Notes: generated from the sequence alone by a model not told the origin. A stretch of DNA of 64,000 bases from MED-G105 sp039025235 (GCA_039025235.1 JBCCOS010000004.1:62001-126000); one strand, 5' to 3'; counted from the first letter of the stretch, positions 33,450 to 43,352 are shown. Translations and numbers: made by a program.

Positions 33450-35360
33450 ATGACGACATCTGATAAAGAGATGTCTTTCGAAGAGGATGGGTCGGCAGAA
33501 CAAATTAATCAGGACCGAGGGTCGGAGTTTGCAGAACAATTAAATCGAGAAAGAGGAAAAAGATCAAAAGCACGGTCAGCAAAACCGCTTTCTAGGTTAT
33601 TGCCTTTCATCCTTGCCTATCCCCGCCTGTTAGGTGCCTTTTTGGTCTGCTTAATCATAGCTTCATGCCTGACGCTCGTCCTTCCCGTGGCTTTTCGTCT
33701 TGTTGTCGACTGCGGTTTCAGTGTTGCTCCAACGGCGGAATTTTGTCGGACGCTGGACCTTGGCGAAGATTTGTCTGTTTATTTTTTACTTGGAATTCTT
33801 TTCGCCTTTTTACTGGGTATTTTTGCAGCGCTCAGATTTTACTTCATTGGTCAGTTGGGAGAGCGCGTCGTTGCGGATTTGCGTCGTGCCGTTTACGGCC
33901 ATCTATTGAAATTGGACCGAGATTTCTATGATGACATTCGGACAGGCGAAGTGCTCTCTCGGTTAACGACGGATACGACGCTCATTCAAACTGTTGTTGG
34001 ATCATCTATTTCAATTGCGATCCGGACTGTTGCAACCACGTTAGGTGCAATCATTTTAATGTTTGCCGTGAGTTGGAAACTGGCCGTTTTGGTTCTGTTA
34101 TCGGGACCAGTCATCATCGGGCCTATAATATTTCTCGGCCGTCGGGTTCAGCGGCTGTCTCGGTTAAGCCAAGATAGATTAGCCGGCGCATCTGCTCAGG
34201 CAAGCGAGAGTCTTCGCGCCATTGATACCATTCAAGCCTTTACACGAGAACCAGAGGAGCGCAAGGCTTTTGAAAATGCTGCTGAAGCAGCATTTTTGGC
34301 CGCTTTGCGTCGTATAAGGATGAGCGCGTTACTCACAGCACTCATCTTTGCGGCCACAATTTCCGGACTGATTTCAGTTTTATGGTATGGCGCCGAACAA
34401 GTCCAAGCGGGTCAAATGACACTCGGTACAATGACACAATTTGTCATGTATGCTTTCGTCGCAGTCAATGGATTTGGAATGCTGACGGAAACCTATGGTG
34501 ACATCATGCGAGCCGCCGGGGCAACTGAACGAATAATGGAACTGTTGGAGGCACGCCCAAAGATTACTGCGCCCAGTAACATCCAGCACTTAAAGCGTCC
34601 TGTTCGAGGCAGCATAAACTTTAAGAGTGTTTCGTTTTTTTATTCTTCGAGACCAGAGTTAAAGGCGATCGATGATATAACTTTCTCGGTTGAGCCGGGG
34701 CAAACAGTTGCTTTGGTTGGACCGTCTGGTGCGGGCAAAAGTACTGTCTTTAGCCTTCTTCTTAGACTCTATGATCCTGTATCAGGCATGATCACTTTTG
34801 ATGGTATACCGATAAGAACGATAGATCCCATAGAGTTGCGGAGCATGTTGTCGGTCGTGCAACAGAATGCCCCTCTTTTTAGTGGGACAATTTCATACAA
34901 TATCCGGTTTGGAAGACCTGATGCCTCGGACCAAGAGGTCAGGGAAGCGGCGGTATCTGCCAATGCTATGAGCTTTATCGAAGCGTGCCCTGATGGATTT
35001 GAAACCCCGTTAGGTGAGGGGGGCACGTCACTTTCTGGCGGGCAAAAGCAACGTATTGCAATAGCGCGGGCCATCCTCCGTGATGCGCCGGTTCTTTTGC
35101 TCGATGAAGCGACAAGCGCCTTAGATTCTGAAAGCGAACGAGAAATACAAACAGCGGTCTCTAACTTATCCGCTGATCGGACGACGTTGGTTATTGCGCA
35201 TAGACTTGCGACGGTCCGAAATGCGGATGAGATCATTGTTCTTAATAAGGGAAGAATTCAGAATCGAGGTACGCATAAGCATCTAATGAAAGTTGACGAC
35301 CTATACACTCGCTATATTGAATTGCAGTACGGATCCGATCCGGCGTTTGCAGTACATTAA
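33450..35360 (+). CDS. ABC exporter, fused membrane and ATPase domains
   Basis: 636 residues, half-transporter of the MsbA/LmrA type that works as a homodimer. The N-terminus (about 1-45) is charged and contains two similar segments, QINQDRGSEFAEQ and QLNRERGKRSK. Six membrane helices follow with LGERVVADLRRAVYGHLLKLD in the coupling region. The ATPase has Walker A GPSGAGKST, Q-loop VVQQNAPLF, signature LSGGQKQR, Walker B VLLLDEATSALD and H-loop VIAHRLATV. Such exporters move lipids, peptides or drugs; nothing nearby fixes the substrate. The start is chosen at ATG after AAGGAAA. Confidence 0.9.
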   Translation: MTTSDKEMSFEEDGSAEQINQDRGSEFAEQLNRERGKRSKARSAKPLSRLLPFILAYPRLLGAFLVCLIIASCLTLVLPVAFRLVVDCGFSVAPTAEFCRTLDLGEDLSVYFLLGILFAFLLGIFAALRFYFIGQLGERVVADLRRAVYGHLLKLDRDFYDDIRTGEVLSRLTTDTTLIQTVVGSSISIAIRTVATTLGAIILMFAVSWKLAVLVLLSGPVIIGPIIFLGRRVQRLSRLSQDRLAGASAQASESLRAIDTIQAFTREPEERKAFENAAEAAFLAALRRIRMSALLTALIFAATISGLISVLWYGAEQVQAGQMTLGTMTQFVMYAFVAVNGFGMLTETYGDIMRAAGATERIMELLEARPKITAPSNIQHLKRPVRGSINFKSVSFFYSSRPELKAIDDITFSVEPGQTVALVGPSGAGKSTVFSLLLRLYDPVSGMITFDGIPIRTIDPIELRSMLSVVQQNAPLFSGTISYNIRFGRPDASDQEVREAAVSANAMSFIEACPDGFETPLGEGGTSLSGGQKQRIAIARAILRDAPVLLLDEATSALDSESEREIQTAVSNLSADRTTLVIAHRLATVRNADEIIVLNKGRIQNRGTHKHLMKVDDLYTRYIELQYGSDPAFAVH

Positions 35361-35749
35361 TAGGTTGTTTTCTGTGGCGCGATTTTTCGCCGCTTTTTCA
35401 GTATGCTCACAAGTTGGCCTGTCTGGATTGGATGAATAAGCAATAACGGCGTGAATTTGCGACTGACTTAGCGTCTCCGAGTTCAGGCTTTGTAGCAGTT
35501 CCGTCTAGAACGAATGCAGTAGTTTTGCCTTTACGCAGAATTGTTTTCCAACTATTATATGTTATTAAAGTGAGCTGATCAATTTCGTTGTGTAATAGCG
35601 TGTCTTCTAAGGCCGGTGAATATTGGCATTACTTGCTGCGTATATGTTATGCACGCATCGAAGTGATCAACAAAAATTTTGCGTCCGTGGCGAATGATTG
35701 TGAGTCAACGACGTAAGACGAAGATATCTTAGACAAAAGGATACAAAGC
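35361..35749. other. Intergenic region, no gene seen
   Basis: 389 AT-rich bases between the ABC exporter and the SDR gene. No reading frame with a plausible ribosome site, no strong hairpin and no repeat copy were found. It presumably holds the SDR promoter; AAAAGGAT precedes the SDR start. Confidence 0.4.
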
Positions 35750-36652
35750 ATGACCATCGACTTTTCTGGCAGCGTAGCGCTCATCACAGGAGCGGGGCAT
35801 GGTCTCGGACGTTCCCATGCAATTGAGCTGGGCAAGCGCGGTGCTCAAGTTATTGTTAATGACCTTGGACGTGAGAAAAACGAGGAGACTGGAGAGACAG
35901 CGTCTCAGTCAGTGGCCCGAGAAATTACGGAAGCAGGTGGTAAAGCACTCGCGGTTGATGCCGACATTTGTGATGATGAGGCAGCGATTGCATTAATTGA
36001 CCGTGCCCAGAAGGATTTTGGACGGTTAGATATTCTGATCAATAATGCAGGTTTTCTTCGTGATCGGTCATTTGGTAAAATGACAATACAAGAATTCGAC
36101 GATATTATTGGCATTCATCTGCGCGCCCCCTTTGTTATGACGCACCGGGCGTGGAATATGATGCGTGACCAAAACTATGGCCGAATTGTATTTACGACGT
36201 CGTCCTCAGGCCTCTTCGGAAATTTTGGTCAAGCAAATTATGCAGCAGCAAAATCGGGACTTGTCGGGTTAATGAATGCCCTCCATGTCGAGGGAGAAAA
36301 ATACAATATAAAAGTCAACTGTATTGCTCCAGTTGCCATGACCAGAATGCTTGCGACCGCAATGCCTGAACATCTGGGTGAAAAACTAAAGCCGGAAGCT
36401 GTTTCGGCTGGTGTTCTTTTCCTTGTGAGCGAAGATGCGCCGTCAAAGACAATCTTATCCGCCGCGGCTGGCGCATATATGACAACTAAATTAGTTGATA
36501 CAAAAGGTGCTTTTTTACCGATCGCTCAATGGACGCCAGAGCAGGTTGCCCGCTCGTTTGAGGAGATCTCAGACATGACCGAAACACAAATATTTCAACA
36601 AGCCGGTGAACAAACATTCTTTTTAATGCAAAAGGCTACTGAATCCGCTTAA
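35750..36652 (+). CDS. SDR family oxidoreductase, 3-hydroxyacyl-CoA dehydrogenase type
   Basis: 300 residues. The short-chain dehydrogenase fold has GAGHGLGRSHAIELGKRGA (cofactor loop), INNAGFLRD (NNAG motif) and the catalytic YAAAKSG with a preceding serine (TSSSGLFGN). VIVNDLGR after the second strand and the C-terminal extension with QVARSFEEISDM are characteristic of the (3R)-hydroxyacyl-CoA dehydrogenase domain of multifunctional enzyme type 2. A role in fatty acid or sterol side-chain oxidation is therefore likely but not proven; no other beta-oxidation gene is next to it. AAAAGGAT precedes ATG. A hairpin follows the stop. Confidence 0.85.
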   Translation: MTIDFSGSVALITGAGHGLGRSHAIELGKRGAQVIVNDLGREKNEETGETASQSVAREITEAGGKALAVDADICDDEAAIALIDRAQKDFGRLDILINNAGFLRDRSFGKMTIQEFDDIIGIHLRAPFVMTHRAWNMMRDQNYGRIVFTTSSSGLFGNFGQANYAAAKSGLVGLMNALHVEGEKYNIKVNCIAPVAMTRMLATAMPEHLGEKLKPEAVSAGVLFLVSEDAPSKTILSAAAGAYMTTKLVDTKGAFLPIAQWTPEQVARSFEEISDMTETQIFQQAGEQTFFLMQKATESA

Positions 36653-36665
36653 AATGAGTGTGAAA

Positions 36666-36697
36666 GGCATAGGTTTCAGCAATGATCGACCTATGCC
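36666..36697 (+). terminator. Hairpin downstream of the SDR gene
   Basis: Perfect 9-bp stem GGCATAGGT (36666-36674) and ACCTATGCC (36689-36697) located 14 bases after the SDR stop, followed by CCTTATTTAT. Likely terminator, though the T run is weak. Confidence 0.65.
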
Positions 36698-36834
36698 CCT
36701 TATTTATCTGAGGGATTTTGTGGTAGTTTTTTTTGAGCGTGTGACCGGTTCTTACAAAACGGTTTTCGATAGTAATTTGGTGAAATTGAAAATCTATCAA
36801 TCTTAATTCAAAGTGCAGTGTTTATCGCCTTGTT

Positions 36835-37317
36835 TTAGGTGGCGGTTTGGGCTCCTTTGCCATCATTGAGGTGCAACATTTTAATGTTCAGTGCACCAGC
36901 GATAGTCACCCAGACTATATATGGAACCCCTAACAGTGACGCCAATGGCGAGATTGAAGCGAATAAAACAATTTGCGCCAGGAGCGATAACCAAAATATA
37001 CATAATTCAGCAAACGCATAATCCATGCGCCGCATGCCGAAGAAAATAGCAGACCAAGCAAAGTTCAATAATAGGCTCACACCATATACAATAAATGGCA
37101 ATGATGGTCGCTGAGTTCCAGCTTCGGTCCAGGCCAGCGCGCCAGCATACGCGTTCATCAAAAACAGCACTGACCAAACGACTGGAAACGCCCAATTGGG
37201 CGGAACCCATGATGGTTTCTTCAGGGTTTCATACCAGTCACCTGGCTTGAAAATCCCACCTGACGACGCTGCAGCAAAGTTTGCAGCACTGAATATGCCA
37301 ATAATTGTCCACGTCAT
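36835..37317 (-). CDS. tspO: TspO/MBR family tryptophan-rich sensory protein
   Basis: 160 residues with five membrane helices and the TspO signature: GDWYETLKKPSWVPPNWAFPVVWSVLF in the first loop and second helix, LLLNFAWSAIFFGMRRMDYAF, and a final helix with WVTIAGALNIKMLHLN. Bacterial TspO binds and may degrade porphyrins; in Rhodobacter it modulates photosynthesis gene expression in response to oxygen. Its presence with bciA in the same window fits an organism with an active tetrapyrrole pathway. Single gene, convergent with the SDR gene. Confidence 0.93.
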   Translation of the reverse strand: MTWTIIGIFSAANFAAASSGGIFKPGDWYETLKKPSWVPPNWAFPVVWSVLFLMNAYAGALAWTEAGTQRPSLPFIVYGVSLLLNFAWSAIFFGMRRMDYAFAELCIFWLSLLAQIVLFASISPLASLLGVPYIVWVTIAGALNIKMLHLNDGKGAQTAT

Positions 37318-37586
37318 TTGTTGTCTCTTTTAAAGTGCTTTCGGGTACTGAGGTCGATTGGTGTTATCCGTGTACCGGTCGCTATCGAGAAGCGTGGAAC
37401 AGAATAAAAGAAACCGATTGCTTCGCGTTAATTGCCCCGAACTTCCTTTCAAATTCACGTTTTATTGAAGCAGACATTGATTTCATTTGCTTCATGTGCC
37501 GTCAGGTTATCCCGTCATTTATTCTGAAGCGTTAATGATTATGCAGCATAGGAGCGTTTGAGAATGCGGTATGCTGACCTAGGCGC

Positions 37587-38477
37587 TTACTTTGAAGTAA
37601 AGCACTCCAAAAGATAGTTAGAGAAACTCCGCGCGCGCGCTGAGACGCGCCGAGACGGCGGATAGATAAGCGATACGTCCATTTCTTCCCAAAATGTATC
37701 GAGCAAAACGGGTTCAAGTCGGCCGTCATCTAAAAATGGTTTTAAGATAAAATCGGGTTCTACAAGATAGCCAAGCCCATCGCTTGCAAGGGATGCGAGT
37801 ATTTCCCCGTTACTAGCCTGTATGCGAACATTTGGATTGAACGAACGCAGATTGTCGCCCGGTGTTTTATAGTCGATTTGACGCGCCCTATTATTGTTAT
37901 TGTAGCGAAGGCAGGGCATGGGGAGCAGATCAATAGGCTCTTTTGGTCGGCCAATTGTATCCCAAAAAGATGGGCTCGCCGCTGCTATGTGGCGAACGCT
38001 TCCGACTTTTCGAGCAATAAGGCTTGAGTCTGTCAGGGTGCCAATGCGCAACGCCATATCGAAGCCTTCTTGGACGAGATCAACTTTTCTATCTGCGAAA
38101 TCAATCTCAAGGTGTATTTCGGGATGCTCTTGGATAAATTTGGAGAGCATTGGCTTCAAGACAAGCAACCCAAATGAAAGGGGTGCGGCAATTCTCAAGC
38201 GTCCAGAAAGGGCCTTAGCCCCCGATTGAGCTTCTGCCTCTGCCTCTGCGACATCATCGAGAATTTGTTCCGCACGGGTAAGAAATACCTCACCGGCCTG
38301 GGTAAGGGTCATACTTCGTGTTGTCCGCTCCAATAGCTGGACGCCTAATCTTTGTTCAAGATCAGATAGCTTTTTGCTGACAGCGGACTTCGCCAGTCCG
38401 ACCTGTCGTGACGCGGCTGTCATCGAGCCAGCGCGCGCAATCGAAACAAAAATGGCGTATTCTTCTAGCTGGCTCAT
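37587..38477 (-). CDS. LysR-family transcriptional regulator
   Basis: 296 residues. The N-terminal winged HTH shows the LysR pattern (YAIFVSIARAGSMTAASRQVGLAKSAVSKKLSDLEQRLGVQLLERTTRS), followed by the usual linker helix and a periplasmic-binding-like effector domain (GRLRIAAPLSFG, then DRKVDLVQEGFDMALRIG). It belongs to the AaeR/DsdC-like group that typically controls a divergent neighbour, here the DoxX gene starting 155 bases away. A near-palindrome ATAATTCTGAATAAT lies 7 bases upstream of its start and may be an operator. Confidence 0.9.
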   Translation of the reverse strand: MSQLEEYAIFVSIARAGSMTAASRQVGLAKSAVSKKLSDLEQRLGVQLLERTTRSMTLTQAGEVFLTRAEQILDDVAEAEAEAQSGAKALSGRLRIAAPLSFGLLVLKPMLSKFIQEHPEIHLEIDFADRKVDLVQEGFDMALRIGTLTDSSLIARKVGSVRHIAAASPSFWDTIGRPKEPIDLLPMPCLRYNNNNRARQIDYKTPGDNLRSFNPNVRIQASNGEILASLASDGLGYLVEPDFILKPFLDDGRLEPVLLDTFWEEMDVSLIYPPSRRVSARARSFSNYLLECFTSK

Positions 38478-38483
38478 TGTTCA

Positions 38484-38498
38484 ATAATTCTGAATAAT
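38484..38498. promoter_or_regulatory. Possible LysR operator
   Basis: ATAATTCTGAATAAT is an imperfect palindrome immediately upstream of the LysR gene in the divergent LysR/DoxX promoter region, where autoregulatory sites of this family usually lie. Assignment is by position and symmetry only. Confidence 0.3.
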
Positions 38499-38632
38499 TA
38501 GTTTCCCATATCATGACTTCTTTTATTTCTGAGTACAATTATTTCTGCTCCATCACATGGGTGCCTTGATCACCGAAGAACCTTTCTGACGGAGGATTAG
38601 CCCTTTGTCAGACTTAGAAAATGGAGAAGAAA

Positions 38633-39067
38633 ATGTTCGCTCAAGCTTTAAAAAGGGAAACTGGGCTTGTCGCCTCATTCAATGACGTCGTCGAAAATGG
38701 AGCACCATTACTTGGAAGGCTATTGCTCTCCGGAGTATTTCTAGCGTCTGGGTTGAGTAAAATCAGCGCGTTTGAGGCAACGCAAGGGTATATGACTTCT
38801 GTCGGTGTTCCTCCGGGCCTTTTGCCCGCTACAATTGTCTTTGAAGTGCTCGCGGCTTTAGCCCTTATTACGGGCTGGCAATCTCGCTTTGCCGCGCTTC
38901 TATTGGCTGGATTTTCTGTTTTTACCGCTATCATTTTTCATTCGAATTTCGCAGATCAAATTCAGTCGATTATGTTTTTGAAAAATATGTCTATCGCTGG
39001 TGGTCTGTTGCTTCTATCTGCTTATGGACCGGGACGTTTGTCGATCGGGCAATCAGCCAGAAAATAG
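38633..39067 (+). CDS. DoxX family membrane protein
   Basis: 144 residues with four membrane helices. The DoxX pattern is clear: LLGRLLLSGVFLASGLSKI in the first helix, then FEATQGYMTSVGVP, and helices with FEVLAALALITGW and FLKNMSIAGGLLLL. DoxX-like proteins are often induced by redox or thiol stress and paired with LysR regulators, as here. The later of two ATGs is chosen because GGAGAAG stands 6 bases before it; the first ATG overlaps that site. The physiological role is not known. Confidence 0.85.
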   Translation: MFAQALKRETGLVASFNDVVENGAPLLGRLLLSGVFLASGLSKISAFEATQGYMTSVGVPPGLLPATIVFEVLAALALITGWQSRFAALLLAGFSVFTAIIFHSNFADQIQSIMFLKNMSIAGGLLLLSAYGPGRLSIGQSARK

Positions 39068-39086
39068 ATGCTGTGCTTTCCTTCAT

Positions 39087-39135
39087 GGGGTGAAAAATCG
39101 GATCGTGTTTCGATCACTGTCTGATTTTTCACTCC
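39087..39135. terminator. Bidirectional terminator between doxX and fbpB
   Basis: GGGGTGAAAAATC (39087-39099) pairs with GATTTTTCACTCC (39123-39135), a 13-bp stem with one mismatch and A/T tracts inside the stem. It sits just after the DoxX gene and downstream of the convergent iron permease gene, as expected for a shared terminator. Confidence 0.7.
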
Positions 39136-39307
39136 ATACTTGCGACGTCCTATGATCGCTTATTAAGGGAGACGAATAAATCACGAGACGAACTTTCATC
39201 CTCTGCGATCTTGAAACATATCAAACCGCTGCTACCCCAGTCTTTCCGTTGAAAATAATTTGGGTCATGCGGTAAAACTTGAATGACTCATCGTCTCAAC
39301 CCCATCG

Positions 39308-40945
39308 TTAGAGTTTTGCTCTGTTCAATAAAATCACTGGGATAATGCCCAAAAGCACTATAATTAGCGCCGCTGTTGAGGCTTCAGCGAGACGCTCATC
39401 ACTCGCGAGGCGATAAACGCGCGTTGCAAGCGTTTCAAAATTAAATGGTCTGAGGATCAGCGTTGCTGGAAGTTCTCGCATAACGTCAATAAAGACGAGG
39501 CCACTTGCCGTCATGATGCTTGGCAGTAGGAGTGGTGTTTGGATTCTCCACATTGTTTTGAAGGTTCCGGCCCCAAGCGAACGGGCAGCAGCTTCCAGAT
39601 TTGGCGGAATTTTTTCAAGGCCACCGTTCACACTATTGAATGATACGGTGAGGAAGCGAATAACGAGTGCATAAGCTAGCAAAGCAATGGAACCTGTAAG
39701 AAGAAGCCCGTGATTAGAATTTAATAGATGCCTAGACATCCGTGTTAATGCTTGATCGAGGGAACCGAATGGGCCGAGGATCCCAAGGGCAAGTAAGGCG
39801 CCGGGCAAAGCGTAACCGAGCGTTGCGATTTGAATACTGATCTTTCTCAAGCGTCGATATTGCTTCGGCGCCGTTCTCTCGCGTTGAGCAAAAGCTAATA
39901 ACAAGGCGATAACCGTCGCCGTTACTGCACATACCGAAGCGATGACGAGGCTATTTTGAGCGTACCCAAGGATCGTAAGCGATGATTGGCCGTCGCCAAC
40001 ATTCGTCATGTGCCATCCTAAAACTGTGATTGGAATGATAAATCCGAATAGTATTGGTATCATACAAAATGTTATCGCAAGGCTGCTGCCAAAGGGGCTT
40101 AACGTGAAGGGGGGTGGGGCGTCGGACAGTCGGTCGTTACTCTGTACGTGCCCGCGACGGCTTATATTTTCTAAGGTTACTAATACGATAACAAATATCA
40201 GCATGATCCCCGCAAGCTTCATTGCGCCGACCTGATCGCCCATCGCGAGCCAAGTGCGGAAAATTCCAGTGCTGAATGTCGGGATTGCGAAATAGTCAGC
40301 GACGCCAAAGTCGGCAAGTGTTTCCATCAGGACGAGGGCCGTGCCGCCGGCAATGGCTGGTCTTGCTGCGGGTAAAGCAATACGAAGAAATGCAGACATT
40401 GGAGACAAGCCGAGGGTTCGCGCTGCTAAAAATTGGCTTCGGCTTTGTGCTGCAAACGACGCTTTGGCCAGTAAATAAACATAAGGGTACAAAACGAGTG
40501 CCAGCATAACGCCAGCTCCGACCAGGCTTCTAATTTGGGGGAACCAATAGTCGTCAGAGTTCCATTCAAAGGTCGTTCGGAGCAACGTTTGCACAGGGCC
40601 GGAGTATTCCAATAAATCTGTATAAAGATAAGCGATTATATAGGCGGGTGCCGCTAACGGCAGCACGAGCGCACCAGACAATATCCGTCGACCAGGAAAG
40701 TCCATTGATGTCACTGTCCATGCGCAGCCAACACCAATAGCTGCGGCAAGTGTTCCGGTAACGGTCATGAGTAATGCAGTGTTGCGGATGTAATCCGGTA
40801 GAACTGTTGCCCAAAGGTGGGCAGACGAGCCTTGGTCACTAACGGTTAGAGCATGCAACACCGCGATTAGAGGGATGGCCGTGACTAAAGCAACACTGCC
40901 CGTCATGCATTGCGAGAACGCTGATTTCATTGAAGACTTTTTCAT
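39308..40945 (-). CDS. fbpB: Ferric iron ABC transporter permease
   Basis: 545 residues, two fused permease halves with about twelve membrane helices. Each half has a transporter coupling motif: near LGLSPMSAFLRIALPAARPAIAGG in the first and ARSLGAGTFKTMWRIQTPLLLPS in the second, the EAA-loop pattern of iron permeases (FbpB/SfuB/AfuB type). It works with the divergent ATPase and binding protein that start 97 bases away on the other strand. ATG at 40945 is preferred; a TTG lies 21 bases further upstream. A split of the operon into divergent units is less common than fbpABC in one direction. Confidence 0.9.
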   Translation of the reverse strand: MKKSSMKSAFSQCMTGSVALVTAIPLIAVLHALTVSDQGSSAHLWATVLPDYIRNTALLMTVTGTLAAAIGVGCAWTVTSMDFPGRRILSGALVLPLAAPAYIIAYLYTDLLEYSGPVQTLLRTTFEWNSDDYWFPQIRSLVGAGVMLALVLYPYVYLLAKASFAAQSRSQFLAARTLGLSPMSAFLRIALPAARPAIAGGTALVLMETLADFGVADYFAIPTFSTGIFRTWLAMGDQVGAMKLAGIMLIFVIVLVTLENISRRGHVQSNDRLSDAPPPFTLSPFGSSLAITFCMIPILFGFIIPITVLGWHMTNVGDGQSSLTILGYAQNSLVIASVCAVTATVIALLLAFAQRERTAPKQYRRLRKISIQIATLGYALPGALLALGILGPFGSLDQALTRMSRHLLNSNHGLLLTGSIALLAYALVIRFLTVSFNSVNGGLEKIPPNLEAAARSLGAGTFKTMWRIQTPLLLPSIMTASGLVFIDVMRELPATLILRPFNFETLATRVYRLASDERLAEASTAALIIVLLGIIPVILLNRAKL

Positions 40946-41042
40946 CACGGCTGTCGGTTTTTGCAATCACACCGCAGTATCATTATTAGGCTCTAGTCTC
41001 AAACAGTGTTACTTGACAAAATAGTCTTTTCTGGGGTGTGCG

Positions 41043-42098
41043 TTGAGCCTAGCGTTTTCTAATATTCATCATTCATATGGTCCCAAAACCGTGTTGTCCG
41101 ATTTAAATCTGATAGCGGAGCGGGGCGACATCACATGTTTACTTGGCGCGTCTGGCTGTGGAAAAACGACCTTATTGCGGCTTGCTGCTGGGGTGTTGAA
41201 CGTCCAGCATGGAGAAATTCGTCTTGATGGGGAGCTCCTCGCCGATGCGCATCGCTCACCGCCTCCTGAAAAACGCCCAATTGGTCTCGTATTTCAAGAA
41301 GGGGCTCTATTTCCACATCTAACGATTTATGAAAATATCTCATTTGGTATCGAGAAACAGCCCGAATGCACGGCCATCGTAAATGATCTTCTTGATAAAA
41401 TGGATTTATCCGGTTTTGCAAAGCGGTTTCCACACACACTATCGGGGGGGCAGCAGCAAAGAGTTGCATTAGCGCGAGCGTTAGCGCCGTCGCCGCGCGT
41501 CCTTTTGTTGGATGAACCATTCGCAAATGTCGACATTGTTCTAAGGCGCAAACTGCGTGAAGAGACGAGACAGGTCTTAAAAGACCAAAACGCGAGCGCT
41601 GTTCTTGTGACCCATGACCCTGAGGAGGCAATGCAAGTCGCTGATCGGATCGCGGTAATGGATGGTGGTGAAATTACTCAATTTGGGTCGCCGAGTGAAA
41701 TTTATGATAATCCAGCATCAGAGAGAATAGGAGCCCTCTTTGGTGATGGACAAATACTAACGGGCATACAGCGTCCAGATGGCATCGAAACGGCCTTTGG
41801 TATTTGGCAAAAAGATGCTTTCGTGGCTGATCTTCCAGAATCGCAAACCGTGAAAATCCTGGTACGCCCACACGCGTTGACATTTGACGACCAGCTTGCA
41901 AACGCAACCATTGAGGACACACGTATAATGGGCAACGATTTGCGTATTCAAATATCGGCGTCGACAGGTGCGCGGGTTTGGATCCGTGTGGACCGTGATC
42001 AACAATTCGACGCTCGTCGCCACGATCAGACAGGAAATGTTGGCTTAAAAATTGGCATTGTCCCAAAATGCAGGACCCTGTTCGCCTTCGCCGCATAA
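41043..42098 (+). CDS. fbpC: Ferric iron ABC transporter ATP-binding protein
   Basis: 351 residues. Walker A GASGCGKTTLLRLAAG, Q-loop LVFQEGALFPHLT, signature LSGGQQQRVALARAL, Walker B VLLLDEPFANVD and H-loop VLVTHDPEEAMQVADRIAVM are all intact. The C-terminal about 110 residues form the regulatory OB-like domain seen in CysA/FbpC/PotA proteins. The start is TTG because no in-frame ATG precedes the family N-terminus. It is divergent from the permease and followed by the substrate-binding protein. Confidence 0.92.
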   Translation: MSLAFSNIHHSYGPKTVLSDLNLIAERGDITCLLGASGCGKTTLLRLAAGVLNVQHGEIRLDGELLADAHRSPPPEKRPIGLVFQEGALFPHLTIYENISFGIEKQPECTAIVNDLLDKMDLSGFAKRFPHTLSGGQQQRVALARALAPSPRVLLLDEPFANVDIVLRRKLREETRQVLKDQNASAVLVTHDPEEAMQVADRIAVMDGGEITQFGSPSEIYDNPASERIGALFGDGQILTGIQRPDGIETAFGIWQKDAFVADLPESQTVKILVRPHALTFDDQLANATIEDTRIMGNDLRIQISASTGARVWIRVDRDQQFDARRHDQTGNVGLKIGIVPKCRTLFAFAA

Positions 42099-42311
42099 GA
42101 GTGTTGACCAAGAAGCACATCATTCCGGCGCCATCTACGATGATTTTTGGGGGGCATAGCGAAGTTTCCCCAATGATCCCTGGGTATTAAGCGGTAACAG
42201 CAAGCGTCGAGACCAACTCCATTTGATTTTCAGTTGCATCTGGTGATAGTCAGTTGCAACAAGGTGATGTCGCCGTATTTCCTATATCTGTAAGAGGGAG
42301 CAAGTTGAACC

Positions 42312-43352
42312 GTGGATCGACTATTGAAAATATGCAGTAAGTTCATTTTGTGTTTTTCTACTATTATTTCCCTTACGGTTCATTCTCATGCGGCAAACGC
42401 CGGATCTGTGAATGTGTATTCATCGAGGCACTACGATACCGATCTTGCTCTTTATAAGGAATTTACCGAAAAGACGGGTATCAAAGTCAACCGTCTAGAA
42501 GCCGGCGCTGATGCGCTGATTGAACGTATTAGACGTGAGGGTGAATTCAGTCCCGGCGATATTCTGATAACCGTGGATGCCGGTCGTCTATGGCGGGCAG
42601 AGCAGGCAGGTGTGCTAGCACCGATTTCGTCAGATGTTCTAAATAAGCGTTTACCGGAAAATATGCGTCATCCGGATGGGTTATGGTTTGGTCTATCGAA
42701 ACGAGCTCGGGTAATTATATATAATAAGGCTGCTGGGAAGCCGAGCGCTCTAAATACATATGCTGACCTTGCTCGTTCTGAGCACAAGGGAAAGATTTGT
42801 GTGCGTTCATCGTCGAACATTTACAACATCTCGTTGCTTGCTTCATTGATTGCCAATGAGGGTGAGGCTGCCGCGGAAACCTGGACAAAAGGCGTTGTTG
42901 CTAATTTTGCCAGGCGGCCCCAGGGCAATGATACCAGTCAAATAGCCGCCGTATCATCTGGTGAATGTGGTCTTTCTATCGTCAATACCTATTATCTCGC
43001 GCGCTTTGCAAATTCTGAAGACCCGGCCTCGCGAAAGATTTTTGATGGTGTTGGTGTCATTTTCCCAGATCAGCAGCTACGCGGCACCCATGTAAATATC
43101 AGTGGCGCGGGCGTCCTTAAGCATGCACCCAATCGGGAAAATGCTATTCGCTTCATTGAATATCTTACTGAAGAGGCCGCGCAGGGGTACTTTGCAAATG
43201 GCAATAATGAATATCCTGCTGTTCCAACAGTATCGACGTCATCGGCAGTTGAAGCGCTAGGTTCATTCAAAGAAGATCAATTGAATGTGTCGGCCCTTGG
43301 TGCCAACCAGTCTAAAGCCGTTCAAATATTTGACCGTGCTGGGTGGCCATAA
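42312..43352 (+). CDS. fbpA: Ferric iron-binding periplasmic protein
   Basis: 346 residues. A signal peptide (ILCFSTIISLTVHSHAANA) is followed by VNVYSSRHYDTDLALYKEF, the hallmark start of FbpA/FutA-type iron-binding proteins. Iron-binding tyrosines are probably in the late INTYYLARF (two adjacent Tyr) and the early YSSRHYD. It delivers Fe3+ to the FbpB/FbpC transporter encoded next door. The start is GTG with GAGGGAG upstream. The 213-base leader contains a direct repeat of CAGTTGCA (42234 and 42252 region) that might be regulatory. Confidence 0.93.
   Translation: MDRLLKICSKFILCFSTIISLTVHSHAANAGSVNVYSSRHYDTDLALYKEFTEKTGIKVNRLEAGADALIERIRREGEFSPGDILITVDAGRLWRAEQAGVLAPISSDVLNKRLPENMRHPDGLWFGLSKRARVIIYNKAAGKPSALNTYADLARSEHKGKICVRSSSNIYNISLLASLIANEGEAAAETWTKGVVANFARRPQGNDTSQIAAVSSGECGLSIVNTYYLARFANSEDPASRKIFDGVGVIFPDQQLRGTHVNISGAGVLKHAPNRENAIRFIEYLTEEAAQGYFANGNNEYPAVPTVSTSSAVEALGSFKEDQLNVSALGANQSKAVQIFDRAGWP

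Noticed and set aside
37305..37535. Short frame between tspO and the LysR gene
   Set aside because: Overlaps the tspO start, has no ribosome site, and its composition is not protein-like.
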